The notes under the pieces: model-generated
Told to the model about the DNA's origin: nothing
Database searches by the model: none
The model's input: the letters and a program-made list of their open reading frames with translations, nothing else
In this document: positions 17,534 through 25,138 of the stretch, one piece after another
How positions within the stretch are numbered: position 1 is the first letter of the stretch
Layout: each line of letters starts with the position of its first letter
DNA from: Streptomyces venezuelae
Lineage (GTDB): Bacteria > Actinomycetota > Actinomycetes > Streptomycetales > Streptomycetaceae
Assembly (NCBI RefSeq): GCF_008642355.1
Contig: NZ_CP029193.1
Span: forward strand, 4,922,001 to 4,986,000
Direction of reading: 5' to 3'
Length of the DNA stretch: 64,000 bases
Made by a program: the position numbers and the translations under genes

Positions 17534-18274
17534 GTGAAGTCATCTGTGTCTCGGGCCGTCGTGGCCGCGTCCGTCACGGTCGCGCTGGGCCTGACCGCAG
17601 CGTGCGGCAGCGACAAGGGCAGTGGCGGCGACAGCGGCGGCTCCGACGACAAGAAGTCGTCCGGGCAGCAGGCCAAGCAGAAGCCGGCCGCGGAGAAGTC
17701 GACCGCGCTGTCCGCCACCGACCTGGAGAAGGCGGTGCTCGCCAAGGGCGACCTCAAGGGCTACAAGGTCGAGAAGATGTCCGCAGCGGACATGCCCTCG
17801 CAGACCGTGCCCGCCGACCCGGCCGCCTGCCAGCCGTTCGCCGACATGTTCATGTTCGCGACCCAGCCGTCGTCGAAGGCCCGTGTCGGCCGCACCATGA
17901 CCGGCCCGGACGAGCTGGACGCCACGGTCATCTCGCTCGCCCTGCTCGCGCACGAGCAGCCCGACGCGGAGAAGGTCATGGACGGCCTGCGGGCCGCCAC
18001 GAAGAAGTGCACCGCGTACGAGCACGCGGACTCGAAGTACCGGGACGTCGCCGCGCTGCCCACGCCGAAAGCGGGCGACGAGGCGGTCTCGTACAAGGTG
18101 GTCGGCCTCATCGAGGGCCAGAAGACGCCGATGAGCTTCACCGTCGTACGCAGTGGCGCGACGCTCGCGGCGTTCTACTCGATCAATTTGCTCAAGCCGA
18201 AGAAGTTCGGCGTGCCGGCGGAGATCGTCGAGGCGCAGGTGAAGAAGCTGGAGAACGGCGACAAGGGCGCCTGA
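17534..18274 (+). CDS. Putative lipoprotein, paralogue B
   Basis: Lipoprotein of 246 aa, paralogous to the gene before it: VKSSVSRAVVAASVTVALGLTAAC aligns with the other signal, the lipobox is LTAAC, the mature domain starts LEKAVLAKGDLKGYKVE and ends TVVRSGATLAAFYSINL. It has no close neighbour genes other than paralogue A, and no domain of known function is recognised. GTG 17534 is chosen by alignment with paralogue A and the GGTAGGA just before it; an in-frame GTG at 17519 would add five residues without a ribosome site. Confidence 0.85.
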   Translation: MKSSVSRAVVAASVTVALGLTAACGSDKGSGGDSGGSDDKKSSGQQAKQKPAAEKSTALSATDLEKAVLAKGDLKGYKVEKMSAADMPSQTVPADPAACQPFADMFMFATQPSSKARVGRTMTGPDELDATVISLALLAHEQPDAEKVMDGLRAATKKCTAYEHADSKYRDVAALPTPKAGDEAVSYKVVGLIEGQKTPMSFTVVRSGATLAAFYSINLLKPKKFGVPAEIVEAQVKKLENGDKGA

Positions 18275-18312
18275 TCGGCGTGGGCTGATCGGCGTCGGTT
18301 GATCGGCATCGG
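18271..18312. repeat. Three 14-bp tandem repeats
   Basis: Units CTGATCGGCGTGGG, CTGATCGGCGTCGG and TTGATCGGCATCGG at 18271, 18285 and 18299. The first includes the stop codon of lipoprotein paralogue B. Confidence 0.88.
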
Positions 18313-18326
18313 TCACCGACAGAGCG

Positions 18327-18359
18327 AAGGGCCCCGCGGGACGGATCCGCGGGGCCCTT
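18327..18359 (+). terminator. Terminator after lipoprotein paralogue B
   Basis: Perfect 13-bp stem AAGGGCCCCGCGG / CCGCGGGGCCCTT with a 7-base loop, ending in TT. Confidence 0.85.
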
Positions 18360-18912
18360 GGCTGTCGCACCGACGTCAGGGCCGCGTCGATGCCTCGGGA
18401 CGGCGCCGGGGGGAGTGCGCCGCTCTGGTGGAGGTGCCGGTGGCCGACCCGGCGCATGAGGGGCGCTCGCGTGGTATCGACCACTGGCAATGAAGTTGTG
18501 GACGGCGGGATTCGCTGCCCGTCCTTCTACGCATCGTGCTGGATGGGTTGTTCGCTGCGCAACCGTTTGGACCACATCTGGGGGGGAAGGGCCGGGGATT
18601 CGGCCCGGGTGCCGGGACGGAGGCCGGCCGGCTCCGGGCGTCCCCGAAGCCGACCGTTCTCTTGGGTGACCGGGCTGCTGTCCCCTGCCGTCCGGTCACG
18701 TCACTGGAGCGAGGTCCCACGGCGCAAGGAGCGATCCCTGCGCCTCATCGCTCCAGTGGAGCCACGCGTGGTTCTTGCGGGCCCGCACCTGGCTGACACG
18801 GACATTGAGACCAACGAAGCGCCTCCGGGACCGGTCACGCGCCGTACGGGTGAGAGCGGATCCGAACTCAGATCCGCAGCTGCCACCGGGCCCGGCCCGG
18901 GAACGACGGCCG
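18360..18912. other. Intergenic region, no supported gene
   Basis: About 550 bases with no frame that combines a ribosome site, Streptomyces codon bias and family resemblance; several frames are open only because the region is GC-rich. The one clear structure is the hairpin at 18702-18758. This may be a decayed gene or a small-RNA locus. Confidence 0.5.
18702..18758. repeat. 57-bp imperfect palindrome
   Basis: Outer arms CACTGGAGCGA (18702-18712) and TCGCTCCAGTG (18748-18758) pair perfectly, and a nested stem GGCGCA (18721-18726) / TGCGCC (18739-18744) sits inside. The two-tier hairpin lies alone in a non-coding gap. Confidence 0.8.
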
Positions 18913-19206
18913 TCAGACGCGGCCCCGGCACAGCTCCAGGAGCGTCATCGCGAGCGCGGTGCCGGGCTTGCCGAGCGCGTCCCTGTAGTGGCCGAGGATC
19001 TCCATCTCGCGGGAGAGGTTCACACGGCGGCCGCCCGAGGTGATGCGGGCCTCCTGGATGACGGCCGAAACGGCCATGCGTTCCTGTACGAGACCGATGA
19101 TCCGGTCGTCGAGCGCGTCGATCCGCTCACGTGCGTTCTCGATCACGCCGGCGGCCTCGGGGGTGCGGGCGCCGGTCTTGTCCGCGGTGGTGGTCGTCAT
19201 CGTCAT
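18913..19206 (-). CDS. Chorismate mutase, AroQ type
   Basis: All-helical chorismate mutase of 97 aa, converting chorismate to prephenate, the branch step to Phe and Tyr. After a Thr-rich lead (MTMTTTTADKTGA) the AroQ pattern runs ARERIDALDDRIIGLVQERMAVSAVIQEARITSGG in outline: R-x-x-I-D-x-L-D in helix 1 and the basic-residue positions R, R and E that line the active site. It is a monofunctional, cytoplasmic form without secretion signal. GGAG lies 6 bases before ATG 19206. A leader ORF with aromatic codons and a strong hairpin upstream suggests attenuation. It is divergent from guaA. Confidence 0.9.
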   Translation of the reverse strand: MTMTTTTADKTGARTPEAAGVIENARERIDALDDRIIGLVQERMAVSAVIQEARITSGGRRVNLSREMEILGHYRDALGKPGTALAMTLLELCRGRV

Positions 19207-19264
19207 GGGGGTCTCCTTCGTCTGAAGAGGTGCCCCCGGATCGGCAGGACCCGCGTACGACAGA

Positions 19265-19293
19265 GCGCCCCGGGCCTTGTCGGCCCGGGGCGC
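19265..19293 (-). terminator. Terminator-like hairpin in the chorismate mutase leader
   Basis: Perfect 12-bp stem GCGCCCCGGGCC / GGCCCGGGGCGC with a 5-base loop, 59-87 bases upstream of the chorismate mutase start and just downstream of the leader ORF stop. This position suits an attenuator. Confidence 0.7.
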
Positions 19294-19317
19294 CCGGTAA
19301 GTCGCTTGTCGGTGGGA

Positions 19318-19389
19318 TCAAGCAGCTCGACCATGGCAGCCGGCAGGCCGGTTGCCATAGGTAAAGAGGAAGCTGAGGTGCTTGGTCAC
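19318..19389 (-). CDS. Putative 23-aa leader peptide with Phe/Tyr codons
   Basis: A short GTG-started frame encodes VTKHLSFLFTYG followed by NRPAGCHGRAA. The core FLFTY uses TTC, TTT and TAT; TTT and TAT are rare in this genome. It ends 25 bases before a strong hairpin that precedes the chorismate mutase gene, the layout of transcription attenuation by an aromatic leader peptide. The ribosome site is weak (GGGGG about 12-15 bases upstream), so translation is unproven. Assignment rests on position and codon content only. Confidence 0.5.
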   Translation of the reverse strand: MTKHLSFLFTYGNRPAGCHGRAA

Positions 19390-19642
19390 GCAGCCAGTAT
19401 GCCCCCACGCGCGCGTGCCGGGTCAATCGGGACTCCCCGCGGCTCGGATGCTGAGACGGCCACCGTTGTGCGAGGGCACCCGCCGGGAGGGATGGGGGCC
19501 GCGTCGGTGTGAGTCGGGGCGACCGTCGGATACGACGAAGGCGCCGCGCCGGGCCCGTTAGAATTGACAAACACAGACCCCCTGCTCACGCACGAGCCTC
19601 TGCTCACGCACCGCTCAAGCTCAACGCCGGAAGGCCGCCGCC

Positions 19643-21229
19643 GTGCCATCAGCGCCCCCCGCTGCCGCCGCTCCCGACACCGTTCTGGTCGTCGACTTCG
19701 GAGCGCAGTACGCCCAGCTCATCGCCCGTCGCGTCCGTGAGGCCCGCGTCTACAGCGAGATCGTGCCGAGCACGATGCCCGTCTCCGAGATGCTCGCGAA
19801 GAAGCCCGCGGCCATAATCCTCTCCGGCGGCCCCTCGTCGGTGTACGCGGAGCACGCGCCCACCGTCGACCGTCAGCTCTTCGAGGCCGGCGTCCCCGTC
19901 TTCGGCATGTGCTACGGCTTCCAGCTGATGGCCACGACCCTCGGCGGCACGGTCGACAACACCGGCGCCCGTGAGTACGGCCGCACCCCGCTGTCCGTCT
20001 CCAAGGCCGGCTCCACGCTCTTCGAGGGCACCCCGACCGAGCAGTCCGTGTGGATGTCCCACGGCGACGCGTGCAGCGCCGCGCCCGAGGGCTTCACGGT
20101 CACCGCGTCCACGGACGTCGTGCCGGTCGCCGCCTTCGAGGATGACGAGAAGAAGCTGTACGGCGTGCAGTACCACCCCGAGGTCATGCACTCCACGCAC
20201 GGTCAGCAGGTCCTCGAGCACTTCCTCTACCGCGGCGCCGGCCTCAAGCCGGACTGGACGACCGACAACGTCATCGACGAGCAGGTCGCCGCGATCCGTG
20301 AGCAGGTCGGCACCAAGCGCGCGATCTGCGGCCTCTCCGGCGGTGTGGACTCCGCGGTCGCCGCTGCCCTCGTGCAGAAGGCCATCGGCTCGCAGCTGAC
20401 CTGCGTCTACGTCGACCACGGCCTGATGCGCAAGGGCGAGACCGAGCAGGTCGAGAAGGACTTCGTCGCCGCGACCGGCGTGCAGCTGAAGGTGGTCGAC
20501 GCGCAGGAGCGCTTCCTCGCCGCGCTCGCCGGGGTCTCCGACCCCGAGGAGAAGCGGAAGATCATCGGGCGCGAGTTCATCCGTGTCTTCGAGCAAGCCC
20601 AGGCGGAGATCGTCGCCGAGGCCCCCGGCGACCAGCCGGTGGAGTTCCTGGTCCAGGGCACCCTCTACCCCGACGTGGTCGAGTCCGGTGGCGGCACCGG
20701 CACCGCGAACATCAAGTCGCACCACAACGTGGGCGGGCTCCCCGAGGACCTCGAGTTCCAGCTCATCGAGCCGCTGCGCAAGCTGTTCAAGGACGAGGTC
20801 CGGATGGTCGGTGCCGAGCTCGGTCTGCCGGACGAGATCGTCCAGCGCCAGCCGTTCCCCGGCCCCGGTCTCGGCATCCGCATCGTCGGCGAGGTCACCA
20901 AGGACCGCCTCGACCTGCTGCGCGAAGCCGACGCCATCGCCCGCGAGGAGCTGACGGCGGCCGGTCTCGACCGCGAGATCTGGCAGTGCCCGGTCGTGCT
21001 GCTCGCGGACGTCCGCAGCGTCGGCGTCCAGGGCGACGGCCGTACGTACGGCCACCCGATCGTCCTGCGCCCCGTCTCGTCCGAGGACGCCATGACGGCC
21101 GACTGGACCCGCATGCCGTACGACGTCCTCGCGAAGATCTCGACGCGTATCACCAACGAGGTCGCCGACGTGAACCGCGTCGTGCTCGACGTGACGTCGA
21201 AGCCGCCGGGGACCATCGAGTGGGAGTGA
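19643..21229 (+). CDS. guaA: GMP synthase (glutamine-hydrolysing)
   Basis: Bifunctional enzyme of 528 aa amidating XMP to GMP, the last step of guanine nucleotide synthesis. The N-terminal class I glutamine amidotransferase domain (about 12-205) has nucleophile C90 in GMCYGFQLM and the catalytic His/Glu in YHPEV. The ATP-pyrophosphatase domain carries the P-loop [12 protein letters not shown] (about 233-245), and the C-terminal dimerisation domain ends [11 protein letters not shown], the universal GuaA terminus. Length is normal. GTG 19643 follows GGAAGG by 8 bases. The upstream gap has two 12-bp direct repeats CTGCTCACGCAC (19582 and 19600). It is cytoplasmic and works with purN and purH, also in this window. 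Confidence 0.98.
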   Translation: MPSAPPAAAAPDTVLVVDFGAQYAQLIARRVREARVYSEIVPSTMPVSEMLAKKPAAIILSGGPSSVYAEHAPTVDRQLFEAGVPVFGMCYGFQLMATTLGGTVDNTGAREYGRTPLSVSKAGSTLFEGTPTEQSVWMSHGDACSAAPEGFTVTASTDVVPVAAFEDDEKKLYGVQYHPEVMHSTHGQQVLEHFLYRGAGLKPDWTTDNVIDEQVAAIREQVGTKRAICGLSGGVDSAVAAALVQKAIGSQLTCVYVDHGLMRKGETEQVEKDFVAATGVQLKVVDAQERFLAALAGVSDPEEKRKIIGREFIRVFEQAQAEIVAEAPGDQPVEFLVQGTLYPDVVESGGGTGTANIKSHHNVGGLPEDLEFQLIEPLRKLFKDEVRMVGAELGLPDEIVQRQPFPGPGLGIRIVGEVTKDRLDLLREADAIAREELTAAGLDREIWQCPVVLLADVRSVGVQGDGRTYGHPIVLRPVSSEDAMTADWTRMPYDVLAKISTRITNEVADVNRVVLDVTSKPPGTIEWE

Positions 21230-21262
21230 CCCCCGCGGTCGACCTCCCCACGCCTTGCTGAG

Positions 21263-21309
21263 CGCCGGTGCCGCTCTTCCGTCTTCGTCACGGAGGGGCG
21301 GCACCGGCG
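21263..21309. terminator. Convergent terminator after guaA
   Basis: 12-bp stem CGCCGGTGCCGC / GCGGCACCGGCG with an inner TCCGT/ACGGA extension, between guaA and the convergent PNPOx-fold gene. Confidence 0.82.
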
Positions 21310-21312
21310 TTC

Positions 21313-21792
21313 TCACGTCCGGCGTGTGACGCGCACCCCGGCACCCGGCTTCCAGAGCTGCACCGCCAGGTACTTCTCGTCCTCGATGAAGGTCCGCACG
21401 ACCTCCGTCAGCTCGGTGCGGAAGAGGTGGAAGGCGTCCGGGTCCGGCGGATTCACCGTGTCCGCGTACCGCGCGACGGTCGCCGGGTCCCGCACCTCCA
21501 CCGCCCGCCCCGCGATACGGACGTCGCCGCCCGCCATCTCCGTGCCCGCCCCCGGGTTCGCCTGCAGCGCGAAGCGCCCATCGCGGCGCAGGTCGAGTGC
21601 CTTGAGGGAGTTCGGCATCATGCCGAGCCACAGCTCCCCGTGCAGAAAGCGGACCTCGAGCCCGGTCGTGCGCGGCGCCCCGTCCTTGCGGAGCGTCGCG
21701 AGAACGTGGTGCGTGAACGCGCCGAACCGCTTCTCGACGGTCGCGGCGAGGTCGGGCTCTGCGGTGGCGAAGGCTTTCCACTTGCACGTCAT
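21313..21792 (-). CDS. Pyridoxamine 5'-phosphate oxidase-fold protein
   Basis: Protein of 159 aa with the split-barrel flavin-binding pattern: HHVLATLRKDGAPRTTGLEVRF near the N-terminus, LWLGMMPNSLKALDLRRDGRFAL and the later GDVRIAGRAVEV. Members bind FMN, F420 or heme; nothing shows which one here, so true PNP oxidase activity is not claimed. The C-terminus FIEDEKYLAVQLWKPG is common in actinobacterial members. The start is ATG 21792, a lone gene convergent with guaA. Confidence 0.8.
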   Translation of the reverse strand: MTCKWKAFATAEPDLAATVEKRFGAFTHHVLATLRKDGAPRTTGLEVRFLHGELWLGMMPNSLKALDLRRDGRFALQANPGAGTEMAGGDVRIAGRAVEVRDPATVARYADTVNPPDPDAFHLFRTELTEVVRTFIEDEKYLAVQLWKPGAGVRVTRRT

Positions 21793-21970
21793 ACGACGAG
21801 TCTGCCGCCGATACCCGACACCTCCTGTCGCCTTTCACCGCCCCGCTCCCATCGCCCCTCACCGACCCTCCGAACGTGCCGCACCTCGCACCCTTGATCG
21901 CGTCGCACCTCTGTCCTCCTGTGCTTCCCGCCGGTAACTTCCGCCCCGTACGACCACGGATGGAGGACAC

Positions 21971-22756
21971 ATGCAGGCGCCCACACCGATACCCGTCGAG
22001 CGGTTGCAGTTCGCGATGCCGCCCGTCCACACCTCCGTGGCGGACGAACGGCGCCACCGCAAGGAGCGGCTCGCAGGCGCACTGCGGATCTTCGGTCGGC
22101 TCGGTTACGAGGACGGGGTCTCCGGCCACATCACCGCACGCGACCCGGAGTACACCGACTGCTTCTGGGTGAACCCCTTCGGGATGCCCTTCAAGCACAT
22201 CACCGTGGGCGACCTCGTCCTCGCCAACGCGGACGGTCAGGTCGTGGAGGGGCGCCACCACGTCAACCAGGCCGCGTTCACCGTCCACGCCCAAGCCCAC
22301 CTGGCACGACCCGACGTGGTCGCCGTCGCACACTGCCACTCCCTGCACGGCCGCCCGCTCTCCACGCTCGGCGAACTCCTGGACCCGATCACCCAGGAGG
22401 CCTGTGCCTTCTACGAGAGCCACGCGCTGTACGACGGCTACACCGGCGTCGTCGTCGACGCCGAGGAGGGCCGGCGGATCGCCACCGCGCTCGGCGACCA
22501 CAAGGCGGTCATCCTGCGCAACCATGGCCTGCTCACGGTCGGGGACTCCGTCGACGCCGCCGCCTGGTGGTTCATCTCCATGGACCGCTCCTGCCAGGTC
22601 CAGCTGAGCGCACGGGCGGCCGGGCGCCCCGTGCTGATCGGCCACAAGCAAGCGGTGCAGACCCGCGAACAACTCGGCAGCGACCTGGTCGCGTGGATCA
22701 ACTACCAGTACCTGTGGCAGGACATCAGCCGCAGCGAACCCGATCTGCTGGCCTGA
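21971..22756 (+). CDS. Class II aldolase/adducin family protein
   Basis: Protein of 261 aa of the class II aldolase/adducin family. Metal-ligand histidines are visible in AHCHSLHG (about residues 116-123) and in the RNHGLLTVG motif (about 179-187), with the N-terminal GHITARDP substrate loop. Family members cleave or epimerise sugar phosphates such as fuculose- or ribulose-phosphate through a zinc site; the actinobacterial group to which this belongs has no assigned substrate. GGAGG lies 4 bases before the ATG. No sugar-catabolic neighbours are present to narrow its job. Confidence 0.85.
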   Translation: MQAPTPIPVERLQFAMPPVHTSVADERRHRKERLAGALRIFGRLGYEDGVSGHITARDPEYTDCFWVNPFGMPFKHITVGDLVLANADGQVVEGRHHVNQAAFTVHAQAHLARPDVVAVAHCHSLHGRPLSTLGELLDPITQEACAFYESHALYDGYTGVVVDAEEGRRIATALGDHKAVILRNHGLLTVGDSVDAAAWWFISMDRSCQVQLSARAAGRPVLIGHKQAVQTREQLGSDLVAWINYQYLWQDISRSEPDLLA

Positions 22757-22886
22757 CCTCGGCGTCAACGCCGAGCCGCGCCATTCACCCCCGCTGACCT
22801 GACCCCGGGCATTCGTTCGCCCTCCAGTACGGCACAATTCCCTTTCTCTGCGGGGAAGTTCGCGGGAAGCCCCAGAGGCTTCGAGG

Positions 22887-24173
22887 GTGGGGAAGGCGGC
22901 GTACGCGGTGGCGGTGCAGGAGGCGGGGCAGGGCGTGCACGGGGGTGGCTGCACGTGCGGCGGCTGCCCGCACGGGGCGCGTGAAGGACACCGGCGTGCC
23001 GTGGCCGCGTTCCTCGCCCAGCGCGACGGGTTCGCGGCGGGGGAGGGACTGCCGGCGGCCGTCGCACACTCGGCGATGGCCTCCAGGCAGTGGGTGTCGG
23101 ACGAGCTGACCCAGTCCGCGCGCACTGTCTCCGAGCGCGGCAGGGCCGAGGGCGAGGCCTGGCTGGGCCGCCTGTGGGCCCGCACGCTCGGCGTCGTCTG
23201 GAGCTCCTTCGGCGTACTCCTCCTCGTCCAGGCGCTCACCGCGATCGGCGCCGGCTGGTCGCACGCGCGCACAGCAGGCCTCCTCGCCGCCTTCGTCATG
23301 GGTGCCCTGCTGTCCGGCGCCGCATACGCGCACCGGGCACGCGGCGGAGTCCTCGCCCCGGTGATCGGCGAGGACAACCGGCTCTCCACCTCGCGCGTTG
23401 TGGCCGCCTCCTGGGTGCTCCTCGTCGTCTTCGCCGTACTCGTCCTCGCAGGCGAACTCGCCGCCGCCTCGGGACACACGGAACGCGACGAACTGATCGA
23501 CGGCCTCCAACTCGCCCGTGCCGCGGGAACAGTGACCGTCCTCGCCGTGGTGTGCGCGGTCGCCGTCCTGGTGCGCAGGGTCGTCGGCCTGCGCGTGCTG
23601 GGCCAGCGCCTGCAGAAGGTCCGCGCGGACCGGCCCCGGGCCTCCGACCCACTCACGGACGACGCGGGCCGCGGCAGCTTCACCGACGCGCAGTACGTTC
23701 TGATCAGCGCCGTCGCCGTGATCTTCGCCGCCGTGCGCCTGGCCCGCCGCCCCGAGCAGCTGCCTGACCTGCCGTGGGGCCTCGCCCTGCTCGTGCTGGT
23801 CTCCGCCGCGACATACCTGGCGGGGAAGTACGCCGAGGGCGGCCGTCCCGTGATCCTCTCCGTCGTCCGCGCGCGGGAGGCCGGCGACCTCGACGCCCCC
23901 ATCCGCACGGGCGACGACATCGAGATCCGCGGCGCGGGCTTCGTCCCGCCCGGCGCCGGGGACGCGGACCGGCTCGCCCGCACGGTCGTCCGCATCGGCG
24001 CCGTCCACGTCCACGTGCCACTCGTCCCCGTGCCGGGCGGCTTCACCAATCCGACCGACGCGGTCCTCACCGTCCCCGTCCCCGTCGACGTGGAACCCGG
24101 CCGCGTCGAGGTCCAAGTCGTCACGGCCGCGGGCGTCGAGACGAACCGCGTCACGATCGACGTAACGGACTGA
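22887..24173 (+). CDS. Multi-span membrane protein with Cys-rich N-terminus
   Basis: Protein of 428 aa. The N-terminal cytoplasmic part carries a cysteine knot CTCGGCPHG (about 22-30), possibly a metal site. Hydrophobic spans lie near 97-120, 125-143, 168-188, 210-232, 272-291 and 297-315, about six helices. The C-terminal 110 residues form a soluble domain with alternating short hydrophobic strands (IEIRGAGFVPP, VRIGAVHVHVPLVPV, RVEVQVVTAAGVETNRVTIDV), resembling an IPT/TIG immunoglobulin-like fold. No function is recognised. The GTG start follows AGAGG by 8 bases. Confidence 0.75.
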   Translation: MGKAAYAVAVQEAGQGVHGGGCTCGGCPHGAREGHRRAVAAFLAQRDGFAAGEGLPAAVAHSAMASRQWVSDELTQSARTVSERGRAEGEAWLGRLWARTLGVVWSSFGVLLLVQALTAIGAGWSHARTAGLLAAFVMGALLSGAAYAHRARGGVLAPVIGEDNRLSTSRVVAASWVLLVVFAVLVLAGELAAASGHTERDELIDGLQLARAAGTVTVLAVVCAVAVLVRRVVGLRVLGQRLQKVRADRPRASDPLTDDAGRGSFTDAQYVLISAVAVIFAAVRLARRPEQLPDLPWGLALLVLVSAATYLAGKYAEGGRPVILSVVRAREAGDLDAPIRTGDDIEIRGAGFVPPGAGDADRLARTVVRIGAVHVHVPLVPVPGGFTNPTDAVLTVPVPVDVEPGRVEVQVVTAAGVETNRVTIDVTD

Positions 24174-24330
24174 CCCACAACGTCCCCCCTCCCCACCCAC
24201 GGCCTCCCAAGGCCTGCCCCGGGCCTGTTGCCCGGACCGCCGACGGAATCCCCCTGCACGCCACTGAGCAGCAGCCCCTCCTCGTACGTATCGTCAGATG
24301 ACGGGACCACGCGAGAGGCGGCGGAGTGCC

Positions 24331-24918
24331 ATGGCGCACGGCATGCGTACGAACAGCCACACCGGTCAGACCGGGCCCGCCGGTCACAAAGGCCGCACCA
24401 GGCGCGACGACTGGCGGGAGTTCGCCACGCGCTACGCCCTGCTCCCCCTGCGGATCTTCCTCGGCATCACCTTCATCTACGCGGGCCTGGACAAGCTCAC
24501 CGACAGCACCTTCATGCAGGCGAGCGGTGCGGGCTCTATCGGCGCCCAGATGGAGGGCGTCCGCGACATTTCCGCGATCCCCGCTCTCGTCGACCTTTCC
24601 CTCAAGAGCCCCGTCGGCTTCGGCTACGCCATCGCCCTCGGAGAGCTGGCCGTCGGCATCGGCACCCTGATCGGACTGTTCGCCCGGGTCGCCGCAGTCG
24701 GTGGCGCGCTCATCTCGCTCAGCCTCTGGCTGACCGTCAGCTGGCACGAGGAGCCTTACTACTACGGCAACGATCTGGCCTACCTGATGGCCTGGCTGCC
24801 GCTGATCCTCGCCGGAGCCGCAGTCCTCTCCGTCGACGCCCTTCGCACCGCCCGCCGCCGAACGCCCCGGGGCCCGGACATGCCCGCTAGGACAGACCCT
24901 GGTCCCGCGGCTCCCTGA
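24331..24918 (+). CDS. DoxX-family membrane protein
   Basis: Protein of 195 aa with the four-helix DoxX pattern: YALLPLRIFLGITFIYAGLDKL (first span and conserved loop), GYAIALGELAVGIGTLIGLFARVAA, a third span LISLSLWLTVSW and a fourth MAWLPLILAGAAVLSVD. DoxX proteins are associated with quinone or thiosulfate oxidation and with redox-stress membrane complexes; the role here is open. ATG 24331 is preferred because GCGGAG lies 4 bases upstream; ATG 24298 has no ribosome site. Its last 32 bases overlap the convergent gene. Confidence 0.85.
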   Translation: MAHGMRTNSHTGQTGPAGHKGRTRRDDWREFATRYALLPLRIFLGITFIYAGLDKLTDSTFMQASGAGSIGAQMEGVRDISAIPALVDLSLKSPVGFGYAIALGELAVGIGTLIGLFARVAAVGGALISLSLWLTVSWHEEPYYYGNDLAYLMAWLPLILAGAAVLSVDALRTARRRTPRGPDMPARTDPGPAAP

Positions 24919-25138
24919 CGCTGCCGCCACCACCACCGGAACGGGCCGCCCCTCTCGGACGTATCCCATGGATCGCCGCCGCCACACCCGCCAGGAACAG
25001 GCCGACCATCATGAGCGGCAGCGCGACGAACCACGGGGCATCCCAGGCACCGCCCGCGTCACCCGCGTACACGACCGCGACCGTCAGCAGGCAGAGCCCT
25101 GCGATCAGCTTGCCGGGGTGGAATTCATGACGTAGCAC
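24887..25138 (-). CDS. Small two-span membrane protein
   Basis: Protein of 83 aa with two hydrophobic segments (LIAGLCLLTVAVVYAG and FVALPLMMVGLFLAGVAAAI) and a Gly/Arg-rich tail. The GTG start lies inside the end of the upstream PspC/LiaF-like gene (14-base overlap), so translation is probably coupled and the two may act together at the membrane. The 3' end overlaps the convergent DoxX gene by 32 bases. Unknown family. Confidence 0.8.
   Translation of the reverse strand: MLRHEFHPGKLIAGLCLLTVAVVYAGDAGGAWDAPWFVALPLMMVGLFLAGVAAAIHGIRPRGAARSGGGGGSVREPRDQGLS

Noticed and set aside
19306..19322. TTGTCGGTG as a fourth PafBC-type promoter
   Set aside because: Eight bases on lies CAGCTC, not TANNNT, and the site would fire toward guaA from inside the chorismate mutase leader.
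19649..24310. Very long open antisense frame of about 1550 codons across guaA and its neighbours
   Set aside because: It runs opposite genes with unmistakable families (guaA, class II aldolase) and is open only because GC-rich third positions remove stop codons. It matches no family.
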